A stretch of DNA of 32,653 bases from Bacteroides sp. (GCA_030523205.1 JAUNJD010000009.1:1-32653), one strand, 5' to 3'; counted from the first letter of the stretch, positions 14,281-26,582 are shown. The notes: generated by a model from the sequence alone, not told the origin. Translations and numbers: made by a program.

Positions 14281-15756
14281 ATGAAGTACGATGTAGTCAT
14301 TATAGGAAGCGGGCTCGGTGGGCTGGAATGTGCTTACATTCTCTCGCGTGCCGGTATGCGTGTTCTCTTGCTGGAACAAGGGACACAGGCGGGTGGCTGC
14401 ATTCAAAGTTATAGAAGGCATGGGCTGTCATACGATACGGGCTTCCATTATGTAGGAGGATTGGACGAAGGGCAGACGCTATATGCGGCTTTCGATTACT
14501 TGGGGCTGTTGCGCCTGCCGTGGCAGCGCATGGATGCTTGTTTCGACCGTGTGACGATAGGGGGCCGTACATTTGCTTTTGCCGAAGGCTATGATGCTTT
14601 TGCCGAAACATTGGCGGCCGATTTTCCGTCGGAAAGGGAAGCGTTGCACAGTTATGCACGCTTGCTGAAGGATGTTGCCCGGCAACAGTTGGGCGTGCTG
14701 AATCCCTGCTCGAAAGGTGCATCGCAGGCTTCTGCTTTGTTCGAGACAGGGGCTTATCCTTATTTTCGGGAGAAGTTCCACGATGCAATGCTGATAAATG
14801 TGCTGGGCGGTACGTCTTTGAAGATGGAACTGCGCAAGGAATCTCTTCCACTGTTTACATTTGCCCATGCCGGTGGCAGCTTTATAGAAAGCAGTTGGCG
14901 GTTGAAGGGGGACGGAGGCCAAATAGTACATTCACTGATAAATGATATTCGTTCGTTTGGTGGAGAAATTATTTGTCGGTGCGGTGTGCAGGAGTTGGTA
15001 GAGAAGGGAGGGCAATTGGTGCGGGCTGTCTGTAAGAATGGTGAGAGCTACGAAGGAAAAGTTTTCATCAGCAACATTCATCCGGCGGCTACGTGCGACC
15101 TTGTGAAGCAAAGCGAAAAGATGAAGAAGGTATATCGTAACCGTATTCATGGACTGCCGAACACATTTGGAATGTTTACTGTTTCGCTTTGCTTAAAGCC
15201 TTGCTCTCTCCCTTATTTTAATTACAATCATTACGTCTATCGACGCCCTAACGTGTGGACATTCCATCAAGAGAATAGGCCTGTGGAGGGAATGATGATA
15301 AGCTGTCGCGTGCCGGAAGATGGCAGCAAGTATACACAGCAGGTAGATTTACTGACCCCGATGACCTGGGATAGCTGTCGGCAATGGAGCGACACGAGGA
15401 TAGGGCAGCGCGGAGATGCTTATCTGCGCATGAAAAAAGAAAAGGCTGAGGAATGCATCCGGCTTGCAGAACCCTTCATACCGGGGCTGCGCGAGATGGT
15501 GGCAGAATGCTACATCAGTACACCGCTGACCTATCGTGACTATACAGGTGCTCCCGAAGGCACAGCCTATGGCTTGAGGAAGGACTTTAGAGATCCGTTG
15601 ATGACTTTGCTTTCGCCACGAACACCTATTCCTAATCTGTTGCTGACAGGACAGAACTTGATGTTGCATGGTCTGCATGGTGTGACAATGACAGCACTTT
15701 TCACTTGTGCCGAAGTGCTGGGAAAGGAGGCTATATGGAACATCGTAAAGAACTAA
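14281..15756 (+). CDS. FAD-dependent oxidoreductase, CrtI/RetSat-like
   Basis: 491 residues. The N-terminal dinucleotide-binding fold is clear: VVIIGSGLGGLECAYILSRAG, then LLEQGTQAGGCIQSY and a TGFHYVGG motif. The C-terminal FAD segment PNLLLTGQNLMLHGLHGVTMTA matches phytoene desaturase and all-trans-retinol 13,14-reductase relatives. The family desaturates, isomerises or saturates conjugated polyenes. In this operon the likely substrate is the acyl chain built by the neighbouring ketosynthase and dehydratases; saturating a polyene seems more plausible in an anaerobe than O2-dependent desaturation, but neither is shown by the sequence. The 3' end overlaps the start of the thioesterase gene. 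Confidence 0.85.
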   Translation: MKYDVVIIGSGLGGLECAYILSRAGMRVLLLEQGTQAGGCIQSYRRHGLSYDTGFHYVGGLDEGQTLYAAFDYLGLLRLPWQRMDACFDRVTIGGRTFAFAEGYDAFAETLAADFPSEREALHSYARLLKDVARQQLGVLNPCSKGASQASALFETGAYPYFREKFHDAMLINVLGGTSLKMELRKESLPLFTFAHAGGSFIESSWRLKGDGGQIVHSLINDIRSFGGEIICRCGVQELVEKGGQLVRAVCKNGESYEGKVFISNIHPAATCDLVKQSEKMKKVYRNRIHGLPNTFGMFTVSLCLKPCSLPYFNYNHYVYRRPNVWTFHQENRPVEGMMISCRVPEDGSKYTQQVDLLTPMTWDSCRQWSDTRIGQRGDAYLRMKKEKAEECIRLAEPFIPGLREMVAECYISTPLTYRDYTGAPEGTAYGLRKDFRDPLMTLLSPRTPIPNLLLTGQNLMLHGLHGVTMTALFTCAEVLGKEAIWNIVKN

Positions 15757-16241
15757 TCGTAGAAAACAAAAGAATGAAGCATACATCTTCACAGCATGAC
15801 AATCAGCCGAAAACGGTTGAGGACGTTTGCCGCATACCGGTTAAATTCAGTGAGATAGACTCCATGCAGAGAGTGTGGCACGGTTCGTATGTCACCTATT
15901 TTGAAGATGGAAGAGAATCGTTCGGGCGGCACTATCCCGGCATCGGTTATGCCGATATGCAACGTGCAGTCATCTATGCACCTATCTATGAGATTCGGGT
16001 GAAGTATTATGCCCCGCTTTTGCTGAACGACGTGGCAGTAGTGCATACGCGCTACGTCTATAAGCCCGGTGCCCGGCTCGATTATGAATATGAGGTGTAT
16101 CGGGAAAGCGACAATCAGCTTTGTGCCGCAGGGCATACAGTTCAGCTCTTCATCGACCCTCAGGGGCAACTAATGTTGGATAGTCCGGATTATTACAAGG
16201 ACTGGCAAAGCAGGTTTCTGAAGTGTGAGGAAAACGGCTGA
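15735..16241 (+). CDS. 4HBT hot-dog acyl thioesterase
   Basis: 168 residues from ATG 15735, which has AAAGGAGG at 15723-15730 and overlaps the previous gene; an ATG at 15774 (155 residues) would remove a charged extension and is also possible. The hot-dog core starts at RIPVKFSEIDSMQRVWHGSY, in which the Asp of the EID motif is the likely catalytic acid of 4HBT/YbgC-type thioesterases, followed by YFEDGRESFG and VKYYAPLLLND. It should release an acyl chain from ACP or CoA by hydrolysis. It lies last among the chain-building genes, as expected for a release enzyme. Confidence 0.82.
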   Translation: MEHRKELIVENKRMKHTSSQHDNQPKTVEDVCRIPVKFSEIDSMQRVWHGSYVTYFEDGRESFGRHYPGIGYADMQRAVIYAPIYEIRVKYYAPLLLNDVAVVHTRYVYKPGARLDYEYEVYRESDNQLCAAGHTVQLFIDPQGQLMLDSPDYYKDWQSRFLKCEENG

Positions 16242-16276
16242 GTGATATAGAAAACTAAAGATTAGATATAACTAAA

Positions 16277-18835
16277 ATGGGAAAGAAGATTGTTTGTATA
16301 TGGATGTTTCTGTTTATGATGGTAGGAGTTGTCAAAGGACAGCACACCATCGTAGAAGGACTAGTGACGGATTCGATTACCGGCGAAGGGTTGCCATACG
16401 CTTCTGTCATTCTGAAGGGGACTACCATTGGGGCGAGTACCGATGGTGACGGGAATTTCTCATTTTCAACTCCCACGATAGACAAGGTCCTGCAAGTATC
16501 CTACTTGGGGTATGACACGAAGGAAATAAGGCTGGTTGCCGGACGGACTACTCGGTTGAGCATACAATTGCTTCCCTCCGGAATAGCCTTGAACGAGGTT
16601 GTGGTAAAGCCTAAAAAGGAAAAATACAAGAAAAAAGATAATCCTGCCGTAGAATTTGTTCGGAAGGTGATAGCCTTGCGGAATGCCAATGAGCCACGTC
16701 AGCACGACTACTTCAGTTACGACCAATACGAGAAGATGATTTTTGCCAAGAATGATTATACCCCTAAGCCCAGAAAGGAGGGGAAGAAGGGCAGATTTGA
16801 TTTCCTTTCCGAGTTTGTCGATACGCTGGATGCAGGAACAACGATTCTTCCGGTATCGGAGAAAGAGAAGCTAGCCACCGTCTATTATCGTCGGTCGCCT
16901 AAGTCGGAAAAACAGGTCGTGAAAGGTTATAAGTCTTCCGGCATCGACGAAATCTTCTCCAGCGACGGCATACATCAGTTTCTGAACGAAGTGTTCCGGG
17001 AGGTTAATATCTTTCAGAATGATATACCTTTGTTTTTGCAACGTTTCGTCAGTCCGCTTTCTGCTATTGGACCTAGTTATTATAAGTATTATTTGCTCGA
17101 TACGCTTCAGGTGGCAGGAAAACCGTGCGTCGATTTGGGCTTTGTGCCTTTCAACTCGGAAACGTTCGGCTTTACAGGGCATCTGTATGTAGCCCTCGAT
17201 TCTACGTATTTTGTCCATAGGGCTGTGCTCAACGTACCCAAGGACATCAATCTGAATTTTGTGTCTAGGTTGACCATAGAACAGACTTTTGAGCGTACGG
17301 CGGATAGTACACGCATCATTACGAAAGATGACATCAGTGTAAACTTTAAGCTGACAGAGAAATCGAAAGGATTATATGCCCGTCGGCTAAACATATATAG
17401 CAATCATTCGTTCGATAAACCTACCGACGAACAGGCGCGGGTGTTTGAACAAGATGCCCCCATCATCACTTGGAAGCAGGCCTATCATCAGCCTCCGGAA
17501 TTTTGGACAGGTAACCGACCGGAAGAAGGTGTAAATAGAAACCCTAATTCGGTGGAGGACCTGATGAAGCGGTTGCACGCTGTCCCTGTCTTCAATTTTG
17601 TAAGGAAGACGTTGTCGGTGCTTGTTTCCGGCTATATTCCTACGCACCGGAATCCGGAAGTGAGCAAGTTTGATTTTGGTCCCATGAACTCCACCATCAA
17701 CTATAATAGGCTGGAAGGAGCACGCTTCCGCGTGGGAGGAACAACAACGACGGCTTTCAGCAAACATTTGTTTCTGGATGGATATATGGCGTATGGCACA
17801 AAGGATGAAAAGTTGAAATACGATGCTCTTGTGGAATATTCGTTCAACGAACGGAAAGAGTTTCGCAAGGAATATCCCATACATTCACTTCGCTTTGAGT
17901 ATATGTACGACATCAATAAACTGGGGCAGGACTATATGTACACCAGCAAGGACAATATGATGCTGATGATTCGGCGAAAGGAAGATACCCATGCGTCCTA
18001 TCTGCGTCAGGCGGAACTGACCTACTATCGCGAACACTACAACGGCGTGGCATACGGTGCCGTTGTTCGCAACCGACGTGAATACGCCACCCGTTATGCT
18101 GATTTTAACCGTATCGGTGCCGATGGCGGCATTACTCCTGTCAGCCACTACGATATGACGGAGCTGGAATTGAAGTTTCGCTATGCAAAGAATGAGAAAT
18201 TCTATCAAACACGCAATCTTCGCATTCCCATCACGTTCGATGCACTGATATTCAATGTCAGTCATGTCATGGCAAAGAAAGGCTTCTTGGGTTCATCTTA
18301 TAATTACCAACGGACAGACATTGGTGTGCAGAAGCGTTTTTGGCTTTCGGCCTTTGGATACATCGACCTCATCACGAAGGCCGGCAAAGTGTGGGACAAA
18401 GTTCCTTATCCGTTGCTGATTTTGCCGAATGCCAACCTTACGTACACCATCCAGCCGGAAACCTATACGAATATGAATGCGCTGGAGTTCATCAACGATG
18501 AATATGCTTCTTGGGACGTAACCTACTATATGAACGGCAATCTGCTGAACCGTCTGCCCCTCATCAAGAAACTGAAGTGGCGAGAAGTATTCTGCTTCCG
18601 TGGTCTTTGGGGAAACCTGACGGACAAGAACAATCCGGCCAATGGTGGAGAAGGCTTATATCAGTTCCCGGCAGAAACCTATGCACTCGGCAAGACTCCC
18701 TACATGGAGGCAAGCGTAGGCATCGAGAATATCTTCAAGTTCCTTCGCGTTGACTATGTATGGCGTCTGAATTATTTGAATCATCCGGACATTCAGAAGA
18801 GTGGCATTCGGTGTACCATGCAGTTGTCATTCTAA
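16277..18835 (+). CDS. DUF5686 outer-membrane protein with carboxypeptidase-regulatory-like domain
   Basis: 852 residues. A signal peptide (1-21, ending VVKGQ) is followed by a CarboxypepD_reg-like domain (about 23-112: VEGLVTDSITGEGLPYASV, GASTDGDGNFSF, VSYLGYDTKEI), a basic linker (KPKKEKYKKKD) and a large DUF5686 region ending in many amphipathic strands and a final Phe, as in outer-membrane beta-barrels. It has no TonB-plug sequence that I can recognise. It begins 35 bases after the thioesterase and is co-directional, so it may belong to the operon and act in placing a lipid product in the outer membrane. Homologues also occur away from such genes, so the link is tentative. Its stop lies 5 bases from the convergent ispE stop. 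Confidence 0.83.
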   Translation: MGKKIVCIWMFLFMMVGVVKGQHTIVEGLVTDSITGEGLPYASVILKGTTIGASTDGDGNFSFSTPTIDKVLQVSYLGYDTKEIRLVAGRTTRLSIQLLPSGIALNEVVVKPKKEKYKKKDNPAVEFVRKVIALRNANEPRQHDYFSYDQYEKMIFAKNDYTPKPRKEGKKGRFDFLSEFVDTLDAGTTILPVSEKEKLATVYYRRSPKSEKQVVKGYKSSGIDEIFSSDGIHQFLNEVFREVNIFQNDIPLFLQRFVSPLSAIGPSYYKYYLLDTLQVAGKPCVDLGFVPFNSETFGFTGHLYVALDSTYFVHRAVLNVPKDINLNFVSRLTIEQTFERTADSTRIITKDDISVNFKLTEKSKGLYARRLNIYSNHSFDKPTDEQARVFEQDAPIITWKQAYHQPPEFWTGNRPEEGVNRNPNSVEDLMKRLHAVPVFNFVRKTLSVLVSGYIPTHRNPEVSKFDFGPMNSTINYNRLEGARFRVGGTTTTAFSKHLFLDGYMAYGTKDEKLKYDALVEYSFNERKEFRKEYPIHSLRFEYMYDINKLGQDYMYTSKDNMMLMIRRKEDTHASYLRQAELTYYREHYNGVAYGAVVRNRREYATRYADFNRIGADGGITPVSHYDMTELELKFRYAKNEKFYQTRNLRIPITFDALIFNVSHVMAKKGFLGSSYNYQRTDIGVQKRFWLSAFGYIDLITKAGKVWDKVPYPLLILPNANLTYTIQPETYTNMNALEFINDEYASWDVTYYMNGNLLNRLPLIKKLKWREVFCFRGLWGNLTDKNNPANGGEGLYQFPAETYALGKTPYMEASVGIENIFKFLRVDYVWRLNYLNHPDIQKSGIRCTMQLSF

Positions 18836-18840
18836 GGTCA

Positions 18841-19686
18841 TTAGAACTCCTTCTTGTAAACGAACGCTCCCTTGCCGAAATCTATATCGGGCATTTCCGT
18901 TCCTGCGGCAAACAGACCGAATACCGAAGAGCCCGAACCGCTCATGGCAGCATAGACGGCACCTTGTTGGTATAGCTCCTGCTTGATGGCTCCGATAACC
19001 GGAAATTGAGGGAATACGCTTTCTTCGAAGTCGTTGACCATCGTGTCTTTCCACGTCTCTACGGGTTGACGGACAATGTCTTTGAGGGATACCTCCGGAT
19101 GGCGAGGCTTGATTTTTGCAAAGGCTTCACGTGTAGAAACAAATACATCGGGTTTGACCAGTAGTATCTGATAGCCTTTCAGAGAGAGTGAGATAGGGGA
19201 GAATAGATTTCCTATCCCTTCGGCATAGGTGGGCTGATTTTGGATGAAGAAGGCGCAGTCTGCTCCCAAGGTGGCGGCATACTTTTCCAACTGTTGCGTG
19301 GTAAGGTTCAATTGGAATTGTTCGTTCAGTAGCTTCAGCATAAAAGCGGCGTCGGCCGACCCTCCGCCTAATCCAGCCCCCGATGGGATGTGCTTGAATA
19401 GGTGAATGTCAATCGGGGGAAGGTTGAAGGCTTTGTCCAGCAGTTTGTAGGCTTTCACCACCAGATTATTTTCTGCTTCTCCGGCAATCTCTAGTCCGAA
19501 TTGGAACAATTGATACTTGACGGTCTGTGTGGAAGGCGTGGCATTGGTCTCGGATCGTACGGTAACTTCCAGTGCATCCTCAATAGGAATGGGGTAGAAT
19601 ATGGTTTCCAGATTATGGTATCCGTCGGGACGCTTTTCGGTGATATTCAGTCCCAAATTTATCTTGGCATTCGGAAAAGTAAGCAT
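18841..19686 (-). CDS. ispE: 4-diphosphocytidyl-2-C-methyl-D-erythritol kinase
   Basis: 281 residues, the usual length. It phosphorylates CDP-methylerythritol with ATP in the non-mevalonate isoprenoid pathway. GHMP-kinase features: N-terminal [22 protein letters not shown] with K8, the ATP loop [14 protein letters not shown] (101-114), D143 in GADCAFFI as the catalytic Asp, and the C-terminal [10 protein letters not shown] loop. It is convergent with the DUF5686 gene with only 5 bases between the stops, and divergent from dnaB. Confidence 0.96.
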   Translation of the reverse strand: MLTFPNAKINLGLNITEKRPDGYHNLETIFYPIPIEDALEVTVRSETNATPSTQTVKYQLFQFGLEIAGEAENNLVVKAYKLLDKAFNLPPIDIHLFKHIPSGAGLGGGSADAAFMLKLLNEQFQLNLTTQQLEKYAATLGADCAFFIQNQPTYAEGIGNLFSPISLSLKGYQILLVKPDVFVSTREAFAKIKPRHPEVSLKDIVRQPVETWKDTMVNDFEESVFPQFPVIGAIKQELYQQGAVYAAMSGSGSSVFGLFAAGTEMPDIDFGKGAFVYKKEF

Positions 19687-19717
19687 GAGTCAATTGTTTT
19701 TTAGTGAGTTATTGCCG

Positions 19718-19725
19718 CAAAGTTA
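19718..19725 (-). promoter_or_regulatory. -7 box TAACTTTG of ispE
   Basis: On the minus strand TAACTTTG exactly fits TAnnTTTG, 31 bases before the ispE start. A clear -33 box is not seen. Confidence 0.6.
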
Positions 19726-19769
19726 ACACTTTCGGTTGATACTAGATTGATAAGTAAACAAAGAATTCT

Positions 19770-19800
19770 GTTGAACGAACGAAGAAAACCGTTATCTTTG
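19770..19800 (+). promoter_or_regulatory. dnaB promoter
   Basis: GTTG at 19770-19773 and TATCTTTG at 19793-19800 are separated by 19 bases, a good Bacteroides-type -33/-7 pair. The start codon is 52 bases downstream. Confidence 0.75.
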
Positions 19801-19852
19801 CTGTCCCTTTCGCAAAAAAAGGATGACTAAGAAAATATAAAAACATCATATC

Positions 19853-21418
19853 GTGGCAGAACAAAGAAGAACAACCCGTACTCCCAAGGGAAAAACACCT
19901 CAGCCCGTCAACGACTACGGACGCATTCAGCCGCAGGCTCCGGAACTGGAGGAGGCTGTATTGGGTGCATTGATGATAGAGAAGGATGCTTACTCACTGG
20001 TCAGCGAAATCCTTCGTCCTGAGTCGTTTTACGAACATCGGCATCAACTGATATATTCCGCTATCACGGATTTGGCCGTGAACCAAAAACCTGTTGACAT
20101 CCTCACCGTGAAGGAACAACTAGCCAAGCGGGGCGAGCTGGAGGAGATTGGAGGACCTTTCTACATCACTCAGCTGAGTAGCAAGGTGGCCTCTTCTGCT
20201 CACATTGAGTACCACGCCCGAATCATTGCCCAAAAGGCATTGGCTCGCGAACTGATAACCTTCACCAGCAACATACAGAGCAAGGCATTCGACGAAACGC
20301 TGGATGTGGACGACTTGATGCAGGAGGCCGAAGGAAAGCTGTTCGAGATTTCGCAGCAGAACATGAAAAAGGATTATACGCAGATTAATCCTGTCATAGC
20401 CGAAGCCTATCAGTTGATTCAGAAGGCGGCTGCCCGTACCGATGGCTTGAGCGGACTGGAGAGTGGATTTACGAAGCTGGACAAAATGACGTCCGGCTGG
20501 CAGAATTCCGACCTTATCATTATAGCGGCCCGTCCGGCAATGGGTAAGACAGCCTTTGTGCTCTCCATGGCCAAGAACATAGCGGTGAACTACAAGAATC
20601 CGGTAGCTCTGTTTTCGCTTGAAATGAGCAATGTACAGTTGGTAAACCGTCTGATTTCCAATGTATGCGAAATTCCGAGTGAGAAAATCAAGAGTGGTCA
20701 GTTGGCCGATTACGAATGGCAACAGTTGGACTACAAACTGCGCGATTTGCTCGATGCTCCTCTCTACGTGGACGATACCCCCTCGTTGTCCGTCTTCGAG
20801 CTTCGTACCAAGGCTCGCCGATTGGTGCGCGAACATGGGGTGAAGGTCATTATCATCGACTACCTTCAGTTGATGAATGCCAGCGGTATGTCCTTTGGAA
20901 GCCGTCAGGAAGAGGTCAGCACCATTTCGCGTTCGCTTAAGGGGTTGGCCAAGGAGTTGAACATTCCTATCATTGCCTTGTCGCAGCTGAACCGTGGTGT
21001 AGAGAACCGTGAAGGTGAAGAAGGCAAGCGTCCGCAGTTGAGCGACCTTCGTGAATCGGGTGCCATCGAGCAGGATGCCGATATGGTGTGCTTCATCCAC
21101 CGTCCCGAATACTATAAGATATACACTTCTGCCGATGGTGCCGACCTTCGTGGTATGGCCGAAATCATTATAGCCAAGCACCGTAACGGTGCGGTGGGCG
21201 ATGTCCGTTTGCGCTTTATCGGTCAGTACACCCGCTTCCAGAATCCAGAGGATGATATGGTCATTCCGCCTCCTACGGAAGGGGGAGGAGCTACCTTCGG
21301 CTCGCGCATGAATGCGCCGATAGGAAGTCCCTCCACGCCTCCGCCTCCTTCGGCAGAGGACTTCCCGCCACAGAATGATCCGTTCGGTGCCGGACCAAGT
21401 GGTCCCTTGCCGTTTTAA
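19853..21418 (+). CDS. dnaB: Replicative DNA helicase
   Basis: 521 residues from a GTG start; the first in-frame ATG would lie inside the N-terminal domain (residue 41), so GTG is needed. DnaB-N domain at about 28-130 (APELEEAVLGALMIEKDAY), linker helix, then the RecA-like domain: Walker A ARPAMGKT (226-233, K232), LFSLEMSN, Walker B VIIIDYLQLM with D336, and the ALSQLNRGVE and DLRESGAIEQDADM motifs. The tail from about residue 470 is a Pro/Gly-rich low-complexity stretch. As a hexamer it unwinds DNA at the replication fork. No intein is present. It is divergent from ispE. Confidence 0.97.
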   Translation: MAEQRRTTRTPKGKTPQPVNDYGRIQPQAPELEEAVLGALMIEKDAYSLVSEILRPESFYEHRHQLIYSAITDLAVNQKPVDILTVKEQLAKRGELEEIGGPFYITQLSSKVASSAHIEYHARIIAQKALARELITFTSNIQSKAFDETLDVDDLMQEAEGKLFEISQQNMKKDYTQINPVIAEAYQLIQKAAARTDGLSGLESGFTKLDKMTSGWQNSDLIIIAARPAMGKTAFVLSMAKNIAVNYKNPVALFSLEMSNVQLVNRLISNVCEIPSEKIKSGQLADYEWQQLDYKLRDLLDAPLYVDDTPSLSVFELRTKARRLVREHGVKVIIIDYLQLMNASGMSFGSRQEEVSTISRSLKGLAKELNIPIIALSQLNRGVENREGEEGKRPQLSDLRESGAIEQDADMVCFIHRPEYYKIYTSADGADLRGMAEIIIAKHRNGAVGDVRLRFIGQYTRFQNPEDDMVIPPPTEGGGATFGSRMNAPIGSPSTPPPPSAEDFPPQNDPFGAGPSGPLPF

Positions 21419-21456
21419 GTAAGGGCGAATGAGCTTTGTAAGTAGAGCTGCTTTTC

Positions 21457-22089
21457 CTATAACTTCCGTCCCAATTCGTATGCCTGCTTGGCATACGAGG
21501 TGTTCTGTACGGCTCCCGCAGGCCACATCCCGGGAGCTACCACCATGCCGCGGTCCTTCCAGCCCAGGTAGTTGATAAGCGTCTTGTAATGCGACACCAT
21601 CGGCTCGGCCTCCTTCGGATTGGTGTCTGCATATGCCATGAGGAAGGCCGACTGCTTGGAGGCTCCCTTTATGCGTCCGTTAAGTGCATAGAAGCGGTCG
21701 ATGACCGCTTTCAGCTGCGCCGAGAATCCGAAATAATACATCGGAGTGGCAAATACCACCATATCGGCTGCCAGCAGATGAGGGCGCAATTCCTCGAAAT
21801 CGTCATTCAGCACGCAATTGCCGTTCATGCCGCAGGCGTTGCAGGCAATGCAGCCGGACACTTTGTGGCGTGCACAGTCAAAACGATATACCTCGTGCCC
21901 GGCTTCTTGGGCACCTTTGATGAAGCGGTCGGCCATGTGCGAGGTGTTTCCATTGCGGCGCGGGCTTCCGGTCAGTACAACTATTTTCATCTTACTCGTT
22001 GTTTCGGTTACTTCGGCCAATGCCATTCCGGATAGGAGAGTGGCTCCGGCTGTCATACCCATTGTTTTTAAAAATCTTCTTCTATCCAT
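21457..22089 (-). CDS. Tat-signal flavodoxin-like NAD(P)H reductase
   Basis: 210 residues from ATG 22089; the frame stays open upstream but MDRRRFLKTMGMTAG gives a classical twin-arginine signal with hydrophobic core and ALA cleavage region. The mature part is a flavodoxin-fold FMN reductase: KIVVLTGSPRRNGNTSHMAD (FMN phosphate loop), a cysteine motif GCIACNACGMNGNC followed by DDFEEL, and FATPMYYFGFSAQLKAVIDR. This NADPH-dependent iron-sulfur flavoprotein-like family usually lacks an export signal, so a Tat leader suggests folding with cofactor before export. Convergent with dnaB, 38 bases apart. Confidence 0.85.
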   Translation of the reverse strand: MDRRRFLKTMGMTAGATLLSGMALAEVTETTSKMKIVVLTGSPRRNGNTSHMADRFIKGAQEAGHEVYRFDCARHKVSGCIACNACGMNGNCVLNDDFEELRPHLLAADMVVFATPMYYFGFSAQLKAVIDRFYALNGRIKGASKQSAFLMAYADTNPKEAEPMVSHYKTLINYLGWKDRGMVVAPGMWPAGAVQNTSYAKQAYELGRKL

Positions 22090-22127
22090 GGTGCTGAGGT
22101 TATTAGTTGATAGCACTTGTCTGTATG

Positions 22128-22135
22128 CAAAGGTA
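22128..22135 (-). promoter_or_regulatory. -7 box TACCTTTG of the flavodoxin-like gene
   Basis: Exact TAnnTTTG match on the minus strand, 38 bases before the ATG at 22089. It supports that start over longer upstream frames. No clear -33 box. Confidence 0.6.
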
Positions 22136-22239
22136 GGAGGTTTCTGCCGATGTGTTTGTATTCGGATTACTGATATAACAACCAAATTCATCGATTTATA
22201 AAGAAGAACCGATTGCTTGAATTTGAAAAACGCAAAACA

Positions 22240-22296
22240 AAGCGGCATTGCTCTGTATCATCAGACGTCAGCCAATGATGCAAAACAATGCCGCTT
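22240..22296 (-). terminator. Long hairpin between the DUF1460 and flavodoxin-like genes
   Basis: AAGCGGCATTG (22240-22250) and CAATGCCGCTT (22286-22296) form an 11-bp stem, with a second small stem (ATCAT/ATGAT) within the loop. On the minus strand it is followed by TGTTTTGCGTTTTTC, so it may be a backup terminator for the DUF1460 gene. Confidence 0.55.
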
Positions 22297-22347
22297 GGGC
22301 GTAAAGCTATGCTTTTCTTTCTGTCAGAACAATGCTTTCCTGGATGG

Positions 22348-22382
22348 AAAACACTGTTTTATGTTACGGAAAACTGTGTTTT
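22348..22382 (-). terminator. Hairpin at the end of the DUF1460 gene
   Basis: AAAACACTGTTTT (22348-22360) and AAAACTGTGTTTT (22370-22382) pair at 12 of 13 positions with a 9-base loop, overlapping the stop codon of the minus-strand gene. The T-rich ends make it terminator-like. Confidence 0.6.
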
Positions 22383-23178
22383 ATTTCTTCATCCGCAGCA
22401 CACGGATACCTATCCACTTGTCGTTGCTCTTCATCATCTGTGTCAGGGCTACTCGCGAAACAACGACTTTCTTGCTCGACGATGAAGCATGAATCAGGCT
22501 CAGCTTACCCTCTACGTAAAAGGCAATACCCATGTGGGCCACGTCCAATCCCGGGATGTTCGTAACAAAGGCGATAATGTCTCCGTTCTTTATCCACGGC
22601 AGGCCATTGTAGGGCAGATTCTCCATCGGTATATAGTGGATTTCACCCTGTGACAGATTCTTTTCTATCTCCTTCATTTTGGCTACGTTTTCCGCAGAGT
22701 GAGCCAGTTGTCTGTATTGCTCGGGATGTGTACTCATGTAGTTGACAGATACTTTCTTGACGTATGGGCTGTTCTTTTCCGTAATGTCTTCAAGGAAACC
22801 GTTGCGTATGCCGTTATTGGCCCAGTCGGTGATGTAGTGCAGACGCGAGGTATATCCGTCAACCTTTCCGTCGCGGTAGCGTATCTTCTGCAAGTTGTCG
22901 GCAAAGTCACCTTCGGCCACCTGACCGTCTTCGGTGGGAGATATGGACATGGCCAACACATATTCTACCAGCGTGGTGCAGTCCACTTCATCACAATTGA
23001 TGGTCAACTCTTCTTTATCATCATCCAAATCCAACGTATGGGCTACGTATGGAATATCTAGAAATCCGATAGCATTGCTCACCATTACATCGCCGTTTTC
23101 TTGTGCATAGGCCGATGTGGACAAAGCCAAGGCGCAAAGTGAGCCGAATAAGAACTTAGACATCATTTTCATTTTCAA
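22381..23178 (-). CDS. DUF1460 amidase/peptidase-like secreted protein
   Basis: 265 residues with a signal peptide (about 1-25, ending SAYAQ); the exact start among the clustered Met codons is uncertain. DUF1460 is an NlpC/P60-like family proposed to cut cell-wall peptides or N-acetylmuramoyl-L-alanine bonds. The likely catalytic Cys is C67 in CDEVDCTTLVEYVLA, with H215 (VAHMGIAFY) and possibly H230 (LIHASSSS) completing the site. Its length fits the family. It stands alone between terminator-like hairpins, so it is probably monocistronic. It would act in the periplasm on peptidoglycan. Confidence 0.87.
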   Translation of the reverse strand: MKMKMMSKFLFGSLCALALSTSAYAQENGDVMVSNAIGFLDIPYVAHTLDLDDDKEELTINCDEVDCTTLVEYVLAMSISPTEDGQVAEGDFADNLQKIRYRDGKVDGYTSRLHYITDWANNGIRNGFLEDITEKNSPYVKKVSVNYMSTHPEQYRQLAHSAENVAKMKEIEKNLSQGEIHYIPMENLPYNGLPWIKNGDIIAFVTNIPGLDVAHMGIAFYVEGKLSLIHASSSSKKVVVSRVALTQMMKSNDKWIGIRVLRMKK

Positions 23179-23255
23179 TTATTTTGTATGGTTAATATTC
23201 TTCCTTCCAATAAATCTTTTTTAAGCCGTCGTTGCGGATAGGCATGAATAAAAAA

Positions 23256-23289
23256 GAAAAGGACGCAGCAAATTTACTACATCCTTTTC
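23256..23289 (-). terminator. Rho-independent terminator of the GH2 gene
   Basis: On the minus strand the arms (17 bases each, meeting at 23272/23273) pair fully if three G-U pairs are allowed, and a TTTTCTTTTTTATTC tract follows. On the plus strand the same positions are C-A mismatches, so it acts on the minus strand only. Confidence 0.85.
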
Positions 23290-23317
23290 AATAAATACTT
23301 AATCAGAATACTAAAAA

Positions 23318-26557
<3,240 letters not shown>

Positions 26558-26582
26558 CTATTAAGTTTTACTAATTCTGTTA

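Noticed and set aside
20120..21526. 468-codon minus-strand open frame opposite dnaB
   Set aside because: Antisense shadow of a strongly conserved gene in GC-biased codons; the protein shows no domain.
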